A stretch of DNA of 64,000 nt from Streptomyces sp. f51 (GCF_037940415.1 NZ_CP149798.1:3775001-3839000), one strand, 5' to 3'; shown: positions 16,362 through 25,677, numbered from the stretch's first letter. Numbers and translations: made by a program. The notes: a model not told the origin generated them from the sequence alone.

Positions 16362-17186
16362 CTACGGCGTGACGGCGAAGTTGCGCAGGATCGCCGCGGC
16401 CAGGTCGGGGTCGCCCTCGACCTTGATGCGGTCGGACACGGTGTCGGGGTGGACGCGGCCGCAGGCCAGCCGGACGAAGGTCTCCCAGTCGAGGCCGAGG
16501 CTCACCGCGGGACCGAGGGAGGGCGCACCGTCTATCGTCCCGCGTCCGTCGGCGTCGACACGGACGGTGCGCAGGAACTCGACCGGACCGTGCACGTCGA
16601 AGACGACCGCGGAGTTCGCCGGCGCCCCCGCGCCCTTGGCGACGACCTTCGGCAGCGCGGCCAGCAACTGGTCCCGCACGACCGCCGAACCGGGGGAGTC
16701 CAGGTTCCCGGGCCGGCCCAGCGTGTACCGCAGGTCCTGCTCGTGCACCCACACGTCGAAGGCGCGCTTGAGCATCGCCTGTTCGAGGGTGATCTCGGTG
16801 CCGAGCGGGCCCCGCACCTTGGCGTCGGGCTGCCGCGACTCGTTCCGCAGCTGCCGGTTGCGGCGGATGACCGTGTACTCCAGCTCGGAGGTCATCTCCG
16901 GCGCCGTGTGGTGGCGGCGCACGTCGACCTGCATCTCCATGTACCGCTGGTGTTCGTTCGTCACGTGGTAGAGGTCGCGGGGCAGGGTGTGGATCGGCCG
17001 CGGGTCGCCGAGCATCTCGCAGTCCATCCCGATGACATGCGAGACGATGTCACGGACCGACCAGCCGGGGCACGGAGTCCGCCGGTTCCACTCGCCCTCC
17101 ACAAGCGGCTGCACCAGCTCGGATATCGCTTCGATCGAGTGGGCCCAGGCGTCGGCGTAGGACTGAAGACTCGGATGCAGACTCAC
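16362..17186 (-). CDS. Maleylpyruvate isomerase family, mycothiol-dependent enzyme (DinB fold)
   Basis: 274 aa from GTG 17186, chosen because AGGGG lies 9 nt upstream and the family starts shortly before the helix with SYADAW; a longer reading to 17225 exists. The N-terminal four-helix DinB/MDMPI domain carries the signature RTPCPGWSVRDIVSHVIGMD (about 37-56), and a second histidine-containing helix is seen at FDVWVHEQDLR. The C-terminal 100 residues resemble the SCP2-like C-terminal domain of this family. Members use mycothiol, the actinobacterial thiol, for isomerisation or detoxification. The precise reaction is not predictable. Divergent from the nitrilase gene. Confidence 0.82.
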   Translation of the reverse strand: MSLHPSLQSYADAWAHSIEAISELVQPLVEGEWNRRTPCPGWSVRDIVSHVIGMDCEMLGDPRPIHTLPRDLYHVTNEHQRYMEMQVDVRRHHTAPEMTSELEYTVIRRNRQLRNESRQPDAKVRGPLGTEITLEQAMLKRAFDVWVHEQDLRYTLGRPGNLDSPGSAVVRDQLLAALPKVVAKGAGAPANSAVVFDVHGPVEFLRTVRVDADGRGTIDGAPSLGPAVSLGLDWETFVRLACGRVHPDTVSDRIKVEGDPDLAAAILRNFAVTP

Positions 17187-17339
17187 GGAACGGGACCCCT
17201 CGGGCGGTGGGAGCGGGCAGTGCACAGGCAGCGGGTGTCTTGGGACGCTAAGTTACGCTGCTGTGAGGCACCCCGGCAGTGCTTTCGTGTGACGATCGTA
17301 GGCCCGTATCGACGGCTCGAATGCCAGGACGGTGGTAGT

Positions 17340-18152
17340 GTGCGCGCCTCGCTCCTCCAGATCGACGTAAACGAAGACGAATCGGTCGCTTCCCGCCGGC
17401 TCCGGGTCGCGGACCTGGTACGCGATCAAGCCGGAACCGATCTCGTCGTGCTCCCCGAGCTGTGGACCACCGGCGCCTTCGCCTACGAGGAGTTCCGTGA
17501 GCAGGCCGAACCGCTGGACGGACCGACCCACGAGGCGATGAGCAAGGCGGCGAGCGACGCGGGCGTGTGGCTGCACGCCGGCTCGATCCCCGAACTCGCC
17601 GCCGGGACCGGCTCCGCGGCCGAGGCACCCCTCTACAACACCTCCCTGATCTACTCCCCCGCGGGCGAACGCGTCGCCGCCTACCGCAAGATCCACCGCT
17701 TCGGCTTCGACCAGGGCGAGGCCGTGCTGATGAGCGCGGGCGCGGACCTGGTGACGGTGCCGCTGCCGGAGACCGTCCTCGGCCTGGCCACCTGCTACGA
17801 CCTCCGGTTCCCCGAGCTCTTCCGCGGACTGATCGACGCGGGGGCGCAGACCCTCGTCCTCTCCGCCGGCTGGCCCGAACGGCGCCGCGCCCACTGGACC
17901 CTGCTCGCGCGGGCGCGCGCCGTCGAGAACCAGGCGTACGTCCTCGCCTGCGGAACGGCTGGTACGCACGCGGGAGTTCCCCAGGCCGGTCACTCGATCG
18001 TGGTCGACCCGTGGGGCGAGGTCCTCGCCGAGGCGGGTCCCGGCGAGGAGATCCTGACCGTGGACTTCGACCCGGCGAAGGTCGCGGAGACCCGGGAACA
18101 GTTCCCGGCCCTGAAGGACCGCCTCCTCGGCCTGGCGATCCCGCCCCGCTGA
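17340..18152 (+). CDS. Carbon-nitrogen hydrolase (nitrilase superfamily)
   Basis: 270 aa cytoplasmic amidase-like enzyme. The catalytic triad is clear: Glu 40 in VVLPELW, Lys 117 in YRKIHRFGF and Cys 152 in LATCYDLRFPELFRGL. The motif NQAYVLACGTAG fits omega-amidase/NIT2-like members, which hydrolyse alpha-ketoglutaramate or deaminated glutathione. GTG start 17340 with AGGA 10 nt upstream. It is followed on the opposite strand by the LURP-one gene. Substrate assignment within the superfamily is not secure. Confidence 0.9.
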   Translation: MRASLLQIDVNEDESVASRRLRVADLVRDQAGTDLVVLPELWTTGAFAYEEFREQAEPLDGPTHEAMSKAASDAGVWLHAGSIPELAAGTGSAAEAPLYNTSLIYSPAGERVAAYRKIHRFGFDQGEAVLMSAGADLVTVPLPETVLGLATCYDLRFPELFRGLIDAGAQTLVLSAGWPERRRAHWTLLARARAVENQAYVLACGTAGTHAGVPQAGHSIVVDPWGEVLAEAGPGEEILTVDFDPAKVAETREQFPALKDRLLGLAIPPR

Positions 18153-18162
18153 CCCCGCGCGT

Positions 18163-18657
18163 TCAGTCGTCCCCCCGTTCCTTCTCCGCGAGGTGGATCA
18201 CGCACACCGCGACCGCGATCAGCAGCGCCGGATCGGCGTCCTCCCGTACGACGTCGACGCCGTAGGTGTCGCGCAGGTGGAGCCAGCGCCGGGAGATCTG
18301 GGCCAGGAGTTCGTTGTCGTAGTCGACGGCGAACTCGCGGTCGAGGATCTTGCCGCTGACGTCGAGTTCGGTGCCGTCGACCAGCGACACGCGATAGTGA
18401 TTGCGGAGCAGGGACAGCCGCTTGCGCTTGATGGTCGCGAGCGGATCGCCGTCCCGCTCGATGATCATGGTGTCGCGCAGCGCGAGCATCTTCTGGTGGA
18501 TGTCGATCAGGACGCGGCCGCGGGTGTCCTTCAGCTGGAAGGTGTCCCGCAGCCGCATGGCCTTGCCGTCGACGAGGAAGACCTTGTTGCCGTGGTCGTC
18601 CTCGATCCAGTAGTCGTCACCGAAACCGAGCAGCCGGTCGCGCACGAGGTATCTCAT
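18163..18657 (-). CDS. LURP-one-related (tubby-like) protein
   Basis: 164 aa. The protein begins MRYLVRDRLLGFGDDYWIED and has repeated short beta-strand pairs ending in alternating basic/acidic turns (for example DGKAMRLRDTFQLKD, DTMIIERDG), the pattern of the LURP-one/YxjI fold related to scramblases and tubby proteins. The molecular role of the bacterial members is unknown. The start ATG overlaps the stop of the upstream AdpA-like regulator gene (ATGA), so it is translated with that regulator. A hydrophobic segment near residues 145-158 is too short to be a confident membrane span. Confidence 0.82.
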   Translation of the reverse strand: MRYLVRDRLLGFGDDYWIEDDHGNKVFLVDGKAMRLRDTFQLKDTRGRVLIDIHQKMLALRDTMIIERDGDPLATIKRKRLSLLRNHYRVSLVDGTELDVSGKILDREFAVDYDNELLAQISRRWLHLRDTYGVDVVREDADPALLIAVAVCVIHLAEKERGDD

Positions 18658-19709
18658 GCCGTCACCGGTTCCCCGGCGGGCGGTCCGAAACGCCGCCGGT
18701 AGGCCGACGGGCTGAGTCCGGTCGCCCGGCGCACCCGTACGCGCAGGTTCGCGGCGGTCCCCAGTCCGCTGCGCTCGGCCACCACGTCGAGCCGGACCTC
18801 GCCGCGCTCGATGAGCCGGCAGGCGAGGGCGACGCGCCGCGCGGTCAGCCACGCCAGGGGCGTCGTGCCGAGCTGGGCGCGGAAGCGGCGGTGCAGGGTC
18901 GCCGGGCTGACGGCGGCGTACGCGGCGAGGTCCCCGACCGTCAGCGGCCCGCCGAGCCGCTCCTGCGCCCAGGCCAGCAGGGGTGCCAGCGAAACATCGG
19001 GCACGTCGGGGAGCGGCTGCCGTACGAACTGGCGCTGGCCTCCGTCGCGGTGCGCCGCGAACACCAGTCGCCGCGACACCGCGTCGGCGATCTCCGCGCC
19101 GTGGTCGCGCCGTACGAGATACAGCCCGAGATCGAGCGCCGCCGCGCTGCCCGCCGCCGTCAGCACGTCCCCCTCGTCCACGAAGAGCACGTCGGGATCC
19201 AGCAGCACCTTCGGGTGCAGCTCCCGGAAGGCGTTCGTCCAGCGCCAGTGGGTGGTGGCCCGCCGCCCGTCGAGCAGCCCCGCCTCGGCGAGCGCGAACG
19301 ACCCCGTGCAGAAGCTCACCACCCGTGACCCGCGCGCGTGGGCGCGCCGGACGGCGTCCAGAACGGCCGGCCGGCGCGGTACGACGTTGTCGGGGCGCCC
19401 GGGGACGACGAGCGTGTCGACGTCGTCCACCGCGTCGAGACCGGGCACTCCGCCGAGCGTGAAGAAGCCGTGGTTCATCCGAACACCGGGCGTGGGTGTG
19501 CACAGGGTCAGCTCGTACAGGGGCTCCGCGAGCCCCAGTTCGGGCCGGGGAAGCCCGAACAGCTCGGTGGCGACGCCGACTTCGAACGGGTTCGTCCCCT
19601 CGTCGACGATGACGGCGACGCGGTGCGGCCGGTGCGGCGGAGGCGGTGCCTGCGGGCGCACGCCGAAAGGCTCGGGGGACACGGGACGCTGCGAGGATCC
19701 TTGCGGCAT
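18654..19709 (-). CDS. AraC-family regulator with DJ-1/PfpI domain (AdpA/GlxA-like)
   Basis: 351 aa. The N-terminal DJ-1/PfpI domain (about residues 28-200) keeps the nucleophile-elbow cysteine in VSFCTGSFALAEAGLLDG (Cys 134). It probably serves as a dimerisation or ligand domain. The C-terminal AraC double helix-turn-helix (about 240-345) contains LTVGDLAAYAAVSPATLHRRFRAQLGTTPLAWL and VVAERSGLGTAANLRVRVRRATGLSPSAYRRRF. The layout matches AdpA, the A-factor-controlled activator of Streptomyces development, but it is shorter, and many GlxA-type paralogues exist; I do not call it adpA. Co-translated with the LURP-one gene. Confidence 0.88.
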   Translation of the reverse strand: MPQGSSQRPVSPEPFGVRPQAPPPPHRPHRVAVIVDEGTNPFEVGVATELFGLPRPELGLAEPLYELTLCTPTPGVRMNHGFFTLGGVPGLDAVDDVDTLVVPGRPDNVVPRRPAVLDAVRRAHARGSRVVSFCTGSFALAEAGLLDGRRATTHWRWTNAFRELHPKVLLDPDVLFVDEGDVLTAAGSAAALDLGLYLVRRDHGAEIADAVSRRLVFAAHRDGGQRQFVRQPLPDVPDVSLAPLLAWAQERLGGPLTVGDLAAYAAVSPATLHRRFRAQLGTTPLAWLTARRVALACRLIERGEVRLDVVAERSGLGTAANLRVRVRRATGLSPSAYRRRFGPPAGEPVTA

Positions 19710-19760
19710 ACGCGATTTCTAGCACTCGCGGGGATGCGGACAGACGCGGACGATGAACGC

Positions 19761-20189
19761 ATGACCAGCGCATCCGCCCACCGCGGCGAACCCGTCTCCC
19801 TCTCCGCCGCCCTCGCCTCCTTCGACGAGTTGTGGAGCCCCCGCATCGTGACCGCCGTGAACGACTACGACGTGCGCGTCGCGAAGGTCGAGGGCGAGCA
19901 CGTCTGGCACGCGCACGACCACACGGACGAGTTCTTCCTGGTCCTGGAGGGCGAGTTGACCATCGCCCTCCGCGAACCGGCCGGCGAGCGGAGCGTCGTC
20001 CTGCCGAGGGGTTCCGTCTTCACCGTCCCGCGCGGAACCGAGCACAGGCCGTCCGCCCCCACCGGCGCGGCGATCCTCCTCCTCGAACCCACCGGCACCC
20101 TCACCGTCGGCGACCGCCACGACGAGATCCCCGCCCACGTGGACGCGACCACGGGCCACGCCCTGGACCGGCCGCCGGCCGGGGAGTGA
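19761..20189 (+). CDS. Small cupin-domain protein
   Basis: 142 aa, a single cupin barrel. Motif 1 is HAHDHTDEFFLVLEGELTIAL (about 48-70) with the metal-binding His, His and Glu. Motif 2 is VPRGTEHRP (about 92-100) with the last metal histidine. Such proteins are dioxygenases, isomerases or sugar/mannose-phosphate binders; the function is not resolved here. ATG 19761. Divergent from the AdpA-like regulator, with 51 bp between the start codons, so a shared control region is likely. Confidence 0.85.
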   Translation: MTSASAHRGEPVSLSAALASFDELWSPRIVTAVNDYDVRVAKVEGEHVWHAHDHTDEFFLVLEGELTIALREPAGERSVVLPRGSVFTVPRGTEHRPSAPTGAAILLLEPTGTLTVGDRHDEIPAHVDATTGHALDRPPAGE

Positions 20190-20233
20190 TCCAGGAGGGG
20201 TGTGCGTCCCCGCGTGGTGGCACCCTTGATCGT

Positions 20234-22057
20234 ATGAACGCTGCCTCCCCCGCCCCGCGCCGTGCCCGTGTCCGTGCTCCCGAGCTCGTCGGAAAGGGCG
20301 GCTGGCTCAACACGGGAGGCAAGGACCTGAAGCTCGCCGACTTCCGGGGCCGCGTCCTGATCCTGGACTTCTGGACCTTCTGCTGCATCAACTGCCTGCA
20401 CGTCCTGGACGAGTTGCGGGAGCTGGAGGAGAAGCACCGGGACACCGTCGTCATCGTCGGGGTGCACTCGCCGAAGTTCGTGCACGAGGCGGAGCACCAG
20501 GCGGTCGTCGACGCCGTGGAGCGCTATGGGGTCGAGCACCCGGTCCTCGACGACCCGGAGCTCACGACCTGGAAGCAGTACGCCGTACGGGCCTGGCCGA
20601 CGCTCGTGGTGATCGACCCCGAGGGGTACGTCGTCGCCCAGCACGCCGGCGAGGGGCACGCCCACGCCATCGAGCGACTGGTGGAGGAGCTGGAGGCCGA
20701 GCACACGGCGAAGGGCACCCTGCGCCGCGGCGACGGGCCGTACGTGGCGCCCGAACCCGAGCCGACCGTGCTCCGCTTCCCGGGCAAGGCGCTCGCCCTG
20801 CCGAACGGAAATCTGCTGGTCAGCGACACGACCCGGCATCAGCTCGTGGAGCTGGAGGAGGACGGCGAGACGGTCGTCCGGCGCCTGGGATCAGGTGTCA
20901 GGGGCTTCGTGGACGGCGCCGCCGAGAAGGCCGGGTTCAGCGAGCCGCAGGGCCTCGCCCTGCTGGACGAGGGCACGGTCGTCGTCGCGGACACCGTGAA
21001 CCACGCGCTGCGCCGGATCGATCTCGCGACCGGCGCGGTCTCCACCCTCGCCGGCACCGGCCGCCAGTGGTGGCAGGGTTCACCGACGTCGGGTCCGGCG
21101 CGGGAGATCGATCTGTCCTCGCCGTGGGACGTGGCCCTGTTCGGCGGAAGGATCTGGATCGCCATGGCGGGGGTGCACCAGCTGTGGGCGTACGACCCGG
21201 TGACGGAGACCGTCGCGGTCACCGCGGGCACCACGAACGAGGGGCTGGTCGACGGACCGGGACCCGAGGCCTGGTTCGCGCAGCCGTCGGGACTCGCCGC
21301 GACCGCGGACCGGCTGTGGCTGGCGGACTCCGAGACCTCGGCACTGCGCTGGGTCGACCCGGACGGGACGGTGCGCACGGCGGTCGGCACCGGTCTCTTC
21401 GACTTCGGGCACCGCGACGGGGCCGCCGGACAGGCCCTGCTCCAGCACCCGTTGGGAGTCACCGCGCTGCCCGACGGTTCGGTCGCGGTCTGCGACACGT
21501 ACAACCACGCGCTGCGCCGCTACGACCCCGCGACGGGTGAGGTGACCACGCTGGCCACGGATCTGCGCGAGCCGAGCGACGCCGTGCTGGTGGGGGACGA
21601 CATCGTGGTGGTGGAGTCGGCCCGGCACCGGCTGACCCGGCTGCGTCTGCCCGAGGAGGCCGTACGGGTCGAGTCGGTCGCCCACCGCACGCAGCGCGCC
21701 GCCACCGACGTCACCCCGGGAGCCGTCCGGCTGGACGTGATCTTCCAGGCGCCGGCCGGGCAGAAGCTGGACACCCGCTACGGCCCGTCCACCCGGCTCC
21801 TCGTCTCCGCCACACCGCCCGAGCTGCTGCTCGCGGGCGAGGGCGCCGGCACGGATCTCTCACGGGCCGTCGAGCTGAACCCGGCGGTCCCGGAAGGCGT
21901 GCTGCACGTGTCGGCGATGGCGGCGTCCTGCGACGACGACCCCGACAACGCTTACCCGGCCTGTCATGTGCACCAGCAGGACTGGGGGGTGCCGGTCCGC
22001 CTCACCGAGAGCGGTGCGGACCGGCTGCCCCTGGTCCTCGCGGGCATGGACGGCTGA
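20234..22057 (+). CDS. Thioredoxin-like / NHL-repeat protein (NHLRC2-type)
   Basis: 607 aa. The N-terminal TlpA/alkyl-hydroperoxide-like thioredoxin domain (about 15-165) has the redox motif CINC (51-54) in FWTFCCINCLHVLDEL. It continues into a six-bladed NHL beta-propeller (about 175-500) with repeats such as LPNGNLLVSDTTRHQLVEL, LDEGTVVVADTVNHALRRI and LPDGSVAVCDTYNHALRRYD. A C-terminal beta domain completes it. The architecture equals animal and bacterial NHLRC2, whose biochemical role is not settled. No signal peptide is seen, so it is probably cytoplasmic. ATG 20234 is preceded by no clear ribosome site. Confidence 0.9.
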   Translation: MNAASPAPRRARVRAPELVGKGGWLNTGGKDLKLADFRGRVLILDFWTFCCINCLHVLDELRELEEKHRDTVVIVGVHSPKFVHEAEHQAVVDAVERYGVEHPVLDDPELTTWKQYAVRAWPTLVVIDPEGYVVAQHAGEGHAHAIERLVEELEAEHTAKGTLRRGDGPYVAPEPEPTVLRFPGKALALPNGNLLVSDTTRHQLVELEEDGETVVRRLGSGVRGFVDGAAEKAGFSEPQGLALLDEGTVVVADTVNHALRRIDLATGAVSTLAGTGRQWWQGSPTSGPAREIDLSSPWDVALFGGRIWIAMAGVHQLWAYDPVTETVAVTAGTTNEGLVDGPGPEAWFAQPSGLAATADRLWLADSETSALRWVDPDGTVRTAVGTGLFDFGHRDGAAGQALLQHPLGVTALPDGSVAVCDTYNHALRRYDPATGEVTTLATDLREPSDAVLVGDDIVVVESARHRLTRLRLPEEAVRVESVAHRTQRAATDVTPGAVRLDVIFQAPAGQKLDTRYGPSTRLLVSATPPELLLAGEGAGTDLSRAVELNPAVPEGVLHVSAMAASCDDDPDNAYPACHVHQQDWGVPVRLTESGADRLPLVLAGMDG

Positions 22058-22063
22058 GCGGGC

Positions 22064-22309
22064 TCAGACGCCGTAGCCGTCGGAGTAGCCGTCGCGGCGG
22101 TGCCGGTCGTCCTCGACGACCGTCGCCGCGGGCGGTACGACCACGCGACGGCGCCTGGCGATGCTGCTGAACGTGGTGACGCCGATCAGTCCGACGATCA
22201 TGAGGATCACGCCGACCAGGTGGAGGTCGACTCCCTGCATGTGCCAGTCGGTCGCGAACGTGAGGATCGCCCCCGCGGCGATGAGAATGATGCATCCGCC
22301 CAGGCCCAT
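22064..22309 (-). CDS. Small two-helix membrane protein, DUF6458-like
   Basis: 81 aa. Two predicted membrane helices (about 4-20 and 31-49) in MGLGGCIILIAAGAILTFA and LVGVILMIVGLIGVTTF are followed by an Arg-rich stop-transfer segment (ARRRRVVV) and an acidic/Tyr tail. The pattern agrees with the actinobacterial DUF6458 family, which has no known function. The start ATG 22309 has AAGGAG 8 nt upstream. It converges with the NHL gene, with only 6 bp between the stops. Confidence 0.82.
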   Translation of the reverse strand: MGLGGCIILIAAGAILTFATDWHMQGVDLHLVGVILMIVGLIGVTTFSSIARRRRVVVPPAATVVEDDRHRRDGYSDGYGV

Positions 22310-22437
22310 GGGTGTCGTCTCCTTGTGATGGCAACTCCGAGTCGTTCCGGACCCGTTCCGGGTACCCGGGACCTCGCGAGCCATGCGGAGGCGGTTCCTC
22401 GCGTCGCGTGCGCCGCCGTTCCCGACGACGGCGCGCG

Positions 22438-24087
22438 TCACTTCACGTCGACGTAGTCCTCGCGTCCGGAGCTCACCAGGTGCGTGCTGTTCGGGTAGAG
22501 CAGCACGGCGACCCAGGTGCCGTCCTGACGGGCCGTGAACGCCTTGCCGAAGGAGCCGTTGGAGCGGGTCGTCGTGTCGCCCTCGTCGTACCAGGTGCCG
22601 GAGCCCTTGGGACGGAAGAGGATTTTCACCTTCTGGCCGGAGTACGCCCGCCACGCCGCTGAGGTGTACTGCTGCAACGTGCCGGAGACCGTGAGGGTCC
22701 GGCCCTTGGCGACGGGCTCGGGCGACGCGTTCCCCCCGGTGATGCGGGTCTGCGTGCGTTCGGCGTGGAGCACCTTGCCGTACGCGGGCTGCAAACTGGA
22801 GCTTCCGGCGAAGTAGGCGCGGTAGTAGCCCCTGGCCGGTGCGTCGAACGTGCCCTTGAAGTGGCTGCCGGTCTCCGGATCGCCGTGGCCGGGAGTGACC
22901 GTCTTCATCGTCTTCCAGCCGGTCTTTCCATCGGCCGAGTACTGCAACCGCACGTGGTTGTACTCGTCGGCGGGGATGCTCTTTCCGGTGTGCAGGTAGC
23001 CGGCGGCGGTGAGTTCGGCGTACTTGTTCAGGCTGACGGTGAAGCCGCTGATCGACGTCTTGTTGGCGACGGCGACCTTGACCGGCCGTTCCGGACTCCT
23101 GTTGAGGTACGTGCCGTCGGGGACCGAGACGTTCACCGTCCCCGACCGGGACATCTTCAGCTCGCCGGTGAAGCGGCCGTCGGCACCGGTGACCGGCCGG
23201 CTCGTGGCCCCGCCCATGTCGCTCGCCCACTCCTCGCTCATCGTCGTACCGGCGAGCGGCCGCCAGGCCCCGTCGACGAACACCTCGGCGAGGCCGGAGA
23301 TCTTCACCGGCTCACCCTCCTTGATGCTCAGGTCGGTGCGGTCGAGGGTGACGCGGGTGTCTGACCGAACCGGCGAGACCGAGACGTTCCGCCCGTTCTG
23401 GTACATCGGTTCCGGAGACGACAGCCGCAACCAGCTGCTGACGCTGCCGAAGCCGTCCGTGTGCGTGTACGTCGTGGCGAAGCGTCCCTCGGCGTCCGTG
23501 GGAACGGTCTTGGTCTCGTCCCAGTTGCCGGTGTGCACGTCGACCTGCCCGTCGGCGGGTGTCGTCTCACCTGTACGAGGGTCGGAGAGGGTGTACGTGC
23601 CGGAGACGGACACCTGCCGGTGGGCGTACTCGGGGCGGTCGGGCGTGACCTCGAAGTCGGTCAGATTCGCGGTGAGGCTGTAGGCGAAGCCGTAGCGGCT
23701 CTGCGTCGTCGACATGTCCCCGTCCGCGTCCGTGAGGTCGACCACGAGGCGGTACGTGCCCAGGTCCGCGAGGCGCAGAGGCGTGCCGGACTTCCAGACG
23801 CCCTGCTGGTCGCTGCCCGAAGTCCGGGTGAAGTCGGTGACACGTGTGACCTCTGCGGCCCCGGGCGCGGCGTTCTCCGCGTACAGGTGCGCCGTGATCG
23901 AGGTGATGGCGCTGTCGGACTGCGCGTACACCGTGACGATTTTGTCCGAGGGGAGGCCGTCGTCCGTCGCGTAGGTGAGCACGGGCGCCACCGCGGCGTG
24001 CGCCGCCGGGACGGGCCCGAGGACGAGCCCCGCTGCGACCGACGCGCAGCCGAGCACCAGAGACTGTCTTTTGACGTGCTTGTTCAT
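22438..24087 (-). CDS. Secreted multi-domain beta-sandwich protein, function unknown
   Basis: 549 aa. A Sec signal peptide (basic MNKHVKRQ, hydrophobic core, cleavage near AHA-A about residue 31) is followed by several successive beta-rich modules of about 90-100 residues. These contain recurring VSGTYTL, VKISGLAEVF and LTVSGTLQQYTSAAWRAYSGQKVKILF segments, like bacterial Ig-like or MG2/carboxypeptidase-regulatory-like domains. The last module, with SGQKVKILFRPKGSGTWYDEGDTTTRSNGSFGKAFTA, is common in Streptomyces surface proteins. No catalytic motif is seen, and it may be a wall-associated or matrix protein. ATG 24087 with GGGGGG upstream. Confidence 0.8.
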   Translation of the reverse strand: MNKHVKRQSLVLGCASVAAGLVLGPVPAAHAAVAPVLTYATDDGLPSDKIVTVYAQSDSAITSITAHLYAENAAPGAAEVTRVTDFTRTSGSDQQGVWKSGTPLRLADLGTYRLVVDLTDADGDMSTTQSRYGFAYSLTANLTDFEVTPDRPEYAHRQVSVSGTYTLSDPRTGETTPADGQVDVHTGNWDETKTVPTDAEGRFATTYTHTDGFGSVSSWLRLSSPEPMYQNGRNVSVSPVRSDTRVTLDRTDLSIKEGEPVKISGLAEVFVDGAWRPLAGTTMSEEWASDMGGATSRPVTGADGRFTGELKMSRSGTVNVSVPDGTYLNRSPERPVKVAVANKTSISGFTVSLNKYAELTAAGYLHTGKSIPADEYNHVRLQYSADGKTGWKTMKTVTPGHGDPETGSHFKGTFDAPARGYYRAYFAGSSSLQPAYGKVLHAERTQTRITGGNASPEPVAKGRTLTVSGTLQQYTSAAWRAYSGQKVKILFRPKGSGTWYDEGDTTTRSNGSFGKAFTARQDGTWVAVLLYPNSTHLVSSGREDYVDVK

Positions 24088-24218
24088 GTGTGGTCCCCCC
24101 ACGAGACTCAAGATCGGCTCGCATCGTACGACGGTCGGACCACCTGTGAAGGGGCCGGACGACAGCCGTTCTCGTCCCGTGGGGAGATGGAGGGGCGGTG
24201 ACAGGAGGGTTCGGGAGG

Positions 24219-25514
24219 CTATCCCTCCAAAAATGCCACCAGAGCGTTCGTCAGGAGGTGCGGGTCGTCGGCGCCGCAGAGTTCGCGGGCGCTGTGCATG
24301 GACAGGATGGCCACGCCGATGTCGACCGTTCTGATGCCGTGCCGTGCCGCGGTGATGGGGCCGATGGTGGTGCCGCAGGGCATGGCGTTGTTGGAGACGA
24401 AGGACTGGAAGGGCACGCCGGCCTTCTCGCAGGCGGCGGCGAACACGGACCGGCCCGAACCGTCGGTGGCGTAGCGGTTGTTGACGTTCACCTTGAGGAT
24501 GGGGCCGCCGTTGGCGCGCGGGTGGTGCGTCGGGTCGTGCCGCTCGGCGTAGTTGGGGTGCACGGCGTGGCCGGTGTCGCAGGAGAGACAGACGGTGCCG
24601 GCGAAGGCGCGGGCCCGGTCCTCGTAGGAGCCGCCGCGGGCGAAGACAGAACGTTCCAGCACACTGCCGAGCAGCGGTCCGTCGGCGCCGGTGTCGCTCT
24701 GGGAGCCGTTCTCCTCGTGGTCGAAGGCGGCGAGGACGGGGATGTACGACAGCCCGGAGTCGGCGGCGGCGACCGCCGCCAGCGCTGCCGTGGCCGCGTG
24801 CACGGACAGCAGGTTGTCCATGCGCGGCCCGGCGAGCAGTTCGTTGTCGCGGCCGAGGTAGGCGGGCCGCTCGACGGAGTGGGTCATCAGGTCCCAGCCG
24901 GTGACCTCGCCCGCGGGCAGTCCCGACTCCTCCTCCAGGAAGGAGATCAGATCGCCCTCGCGGGTGTCGCCGAGTCCCCAGACGGGCTGGAGGTGGCGCT
25001 GCTTGTCCAGCTTGAGGCCGTCGCTGGTGACGGACCGGTCCAGGTGGATGGCCAGCTGCGGCACGCGCAGCAGGGGGCGGTCGACGTTGACCAGCCGGGT
25101 CGAGCCGTCCCGCAGCGACAGACGTCCGGCCAGGCCCAGGTCCCGGTCGAGCCAGGAGTTCAGCAGCGGTCCGCCGTAGATCTCCACGGCGACCTGCCGC
25201 CAGCCGTGCGCCCCGGTGTCGGGGAGCGGCTTGACCCGCAGGTTCGGGGAGTCGGTGTGCGCGCCGATGATCCGGAACGGTGTGTGGGCCTCGGCGCCCT
25301 TCGGCACGTACCAGGCGATGATCGCCCCTCCGCGCAGCACGTACTTCCCGCCGCTGGTCCCTTCCCACGCGTCGGTCTCGGCGACCTGACGGAATCCGGC
25401 CTTCTCCAGCCGCTCGGCGGCGGTCGCCACGGCGTGGTACGGCGTCGGGCTCGCCGCGAGGAAGGACATGAGGTCGTCGGTGTGGCCGCGGTCGAAGCGG
25501 GTGGGTGCACTCAT
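24219..25514 (-). CDS. apeB: M18 family aspartyl aminopeptidase
   Basis: 431 aa, standard length for the family. It hydrolyses N-terminal acidic or neutral residues from peptides with a dinuclear zinc centre. Metal ligands are visible in IGAHTDSPNL (His, Asp about 86-88), DHEENGS (Asp, Glu, Glu about 265-267), SCDTGHAVHPNY (Asp about 314) and ILSMHSARE near the C-terminus. ATG 25514. A terminator lies directly upstream and belongs to the acyl-CoA dehydrogenase gene. M18 assignment is firm; the symbol follows the bacterial DAP2-like name and is less certain. Confidence 0.88.
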   Translation of the reverse strand: MSAPTRFDRGHTDDLMSFLAASPTPYHAVATAAERLEKAGFRQVAETDAWEGTSGGKYVLRGGAIIAWYVPKGAEAHTPFRIIGAHTDSPNLRVKPLPDTGAHGWRQVAVEIYGGPLLNSWLDRDLGLAGRLSLRDGSTRLVNVDRPLLRVPQLAIHLDRSVTSDGLKLDKQRHLQPVWGLGDTREGDLISFLEEESGLPAGEVTGWDLMTHSVERPAYLGRDNELLAGPRMDNLLSVHAATAALAAVAAADSGLSYIPVLAAFDHEENGSQSDTGADGPLLGSVLERSVFARGGSYEDRARAFAGTVCLSCDTGHAVHPNYAERHDPTHHPRANGGPILKVNVNNRYATDGSGRSVFAAACEKAGVPFQSFVSNNAMPCGTTIGPITAARHGIRTVDIGVAILSMHSARELCGADDPHLLTNALVAFLEG

Positions 25515-25533
25515 GGGTTCACCTTAACGACGC

Positions 25534-25571
25534 ACGAGGGCCCGCTCCCGGGGTTGGGAACGGGCCCTCGT
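25534..25571 (-). terminator. Terminator of the acyl-CoA dehydrogenase gene
   Basis: Sixteen-bp stem (25534-25549 with 25556-25571) with one G-T mismatch around GGGGTT, lying 107 bp after the stop of the acyl-CoA dehydrogenase and before the aminopeptidase start, both on the minus strand. Confidence 0.7.
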
Positions 25572-25677
25572 AAGGGGGATGTGAAGGGTGGACACCTTGG
25601 GACACCTGAGCGGACGAACAGGTGCCGGACCGGTGTCCGCCGGGCCCGGACGGGGACCGGCGGACCGGGACGGGGCC

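Noticed and set aside
23435..24124. Possible additional gene inside the signal-peptide region of the beta-sandwich protein on the same strand
   Set aside because: Alternative frame with Arg-rich composition; the true frame begins with a clear Sec signal at 24087.
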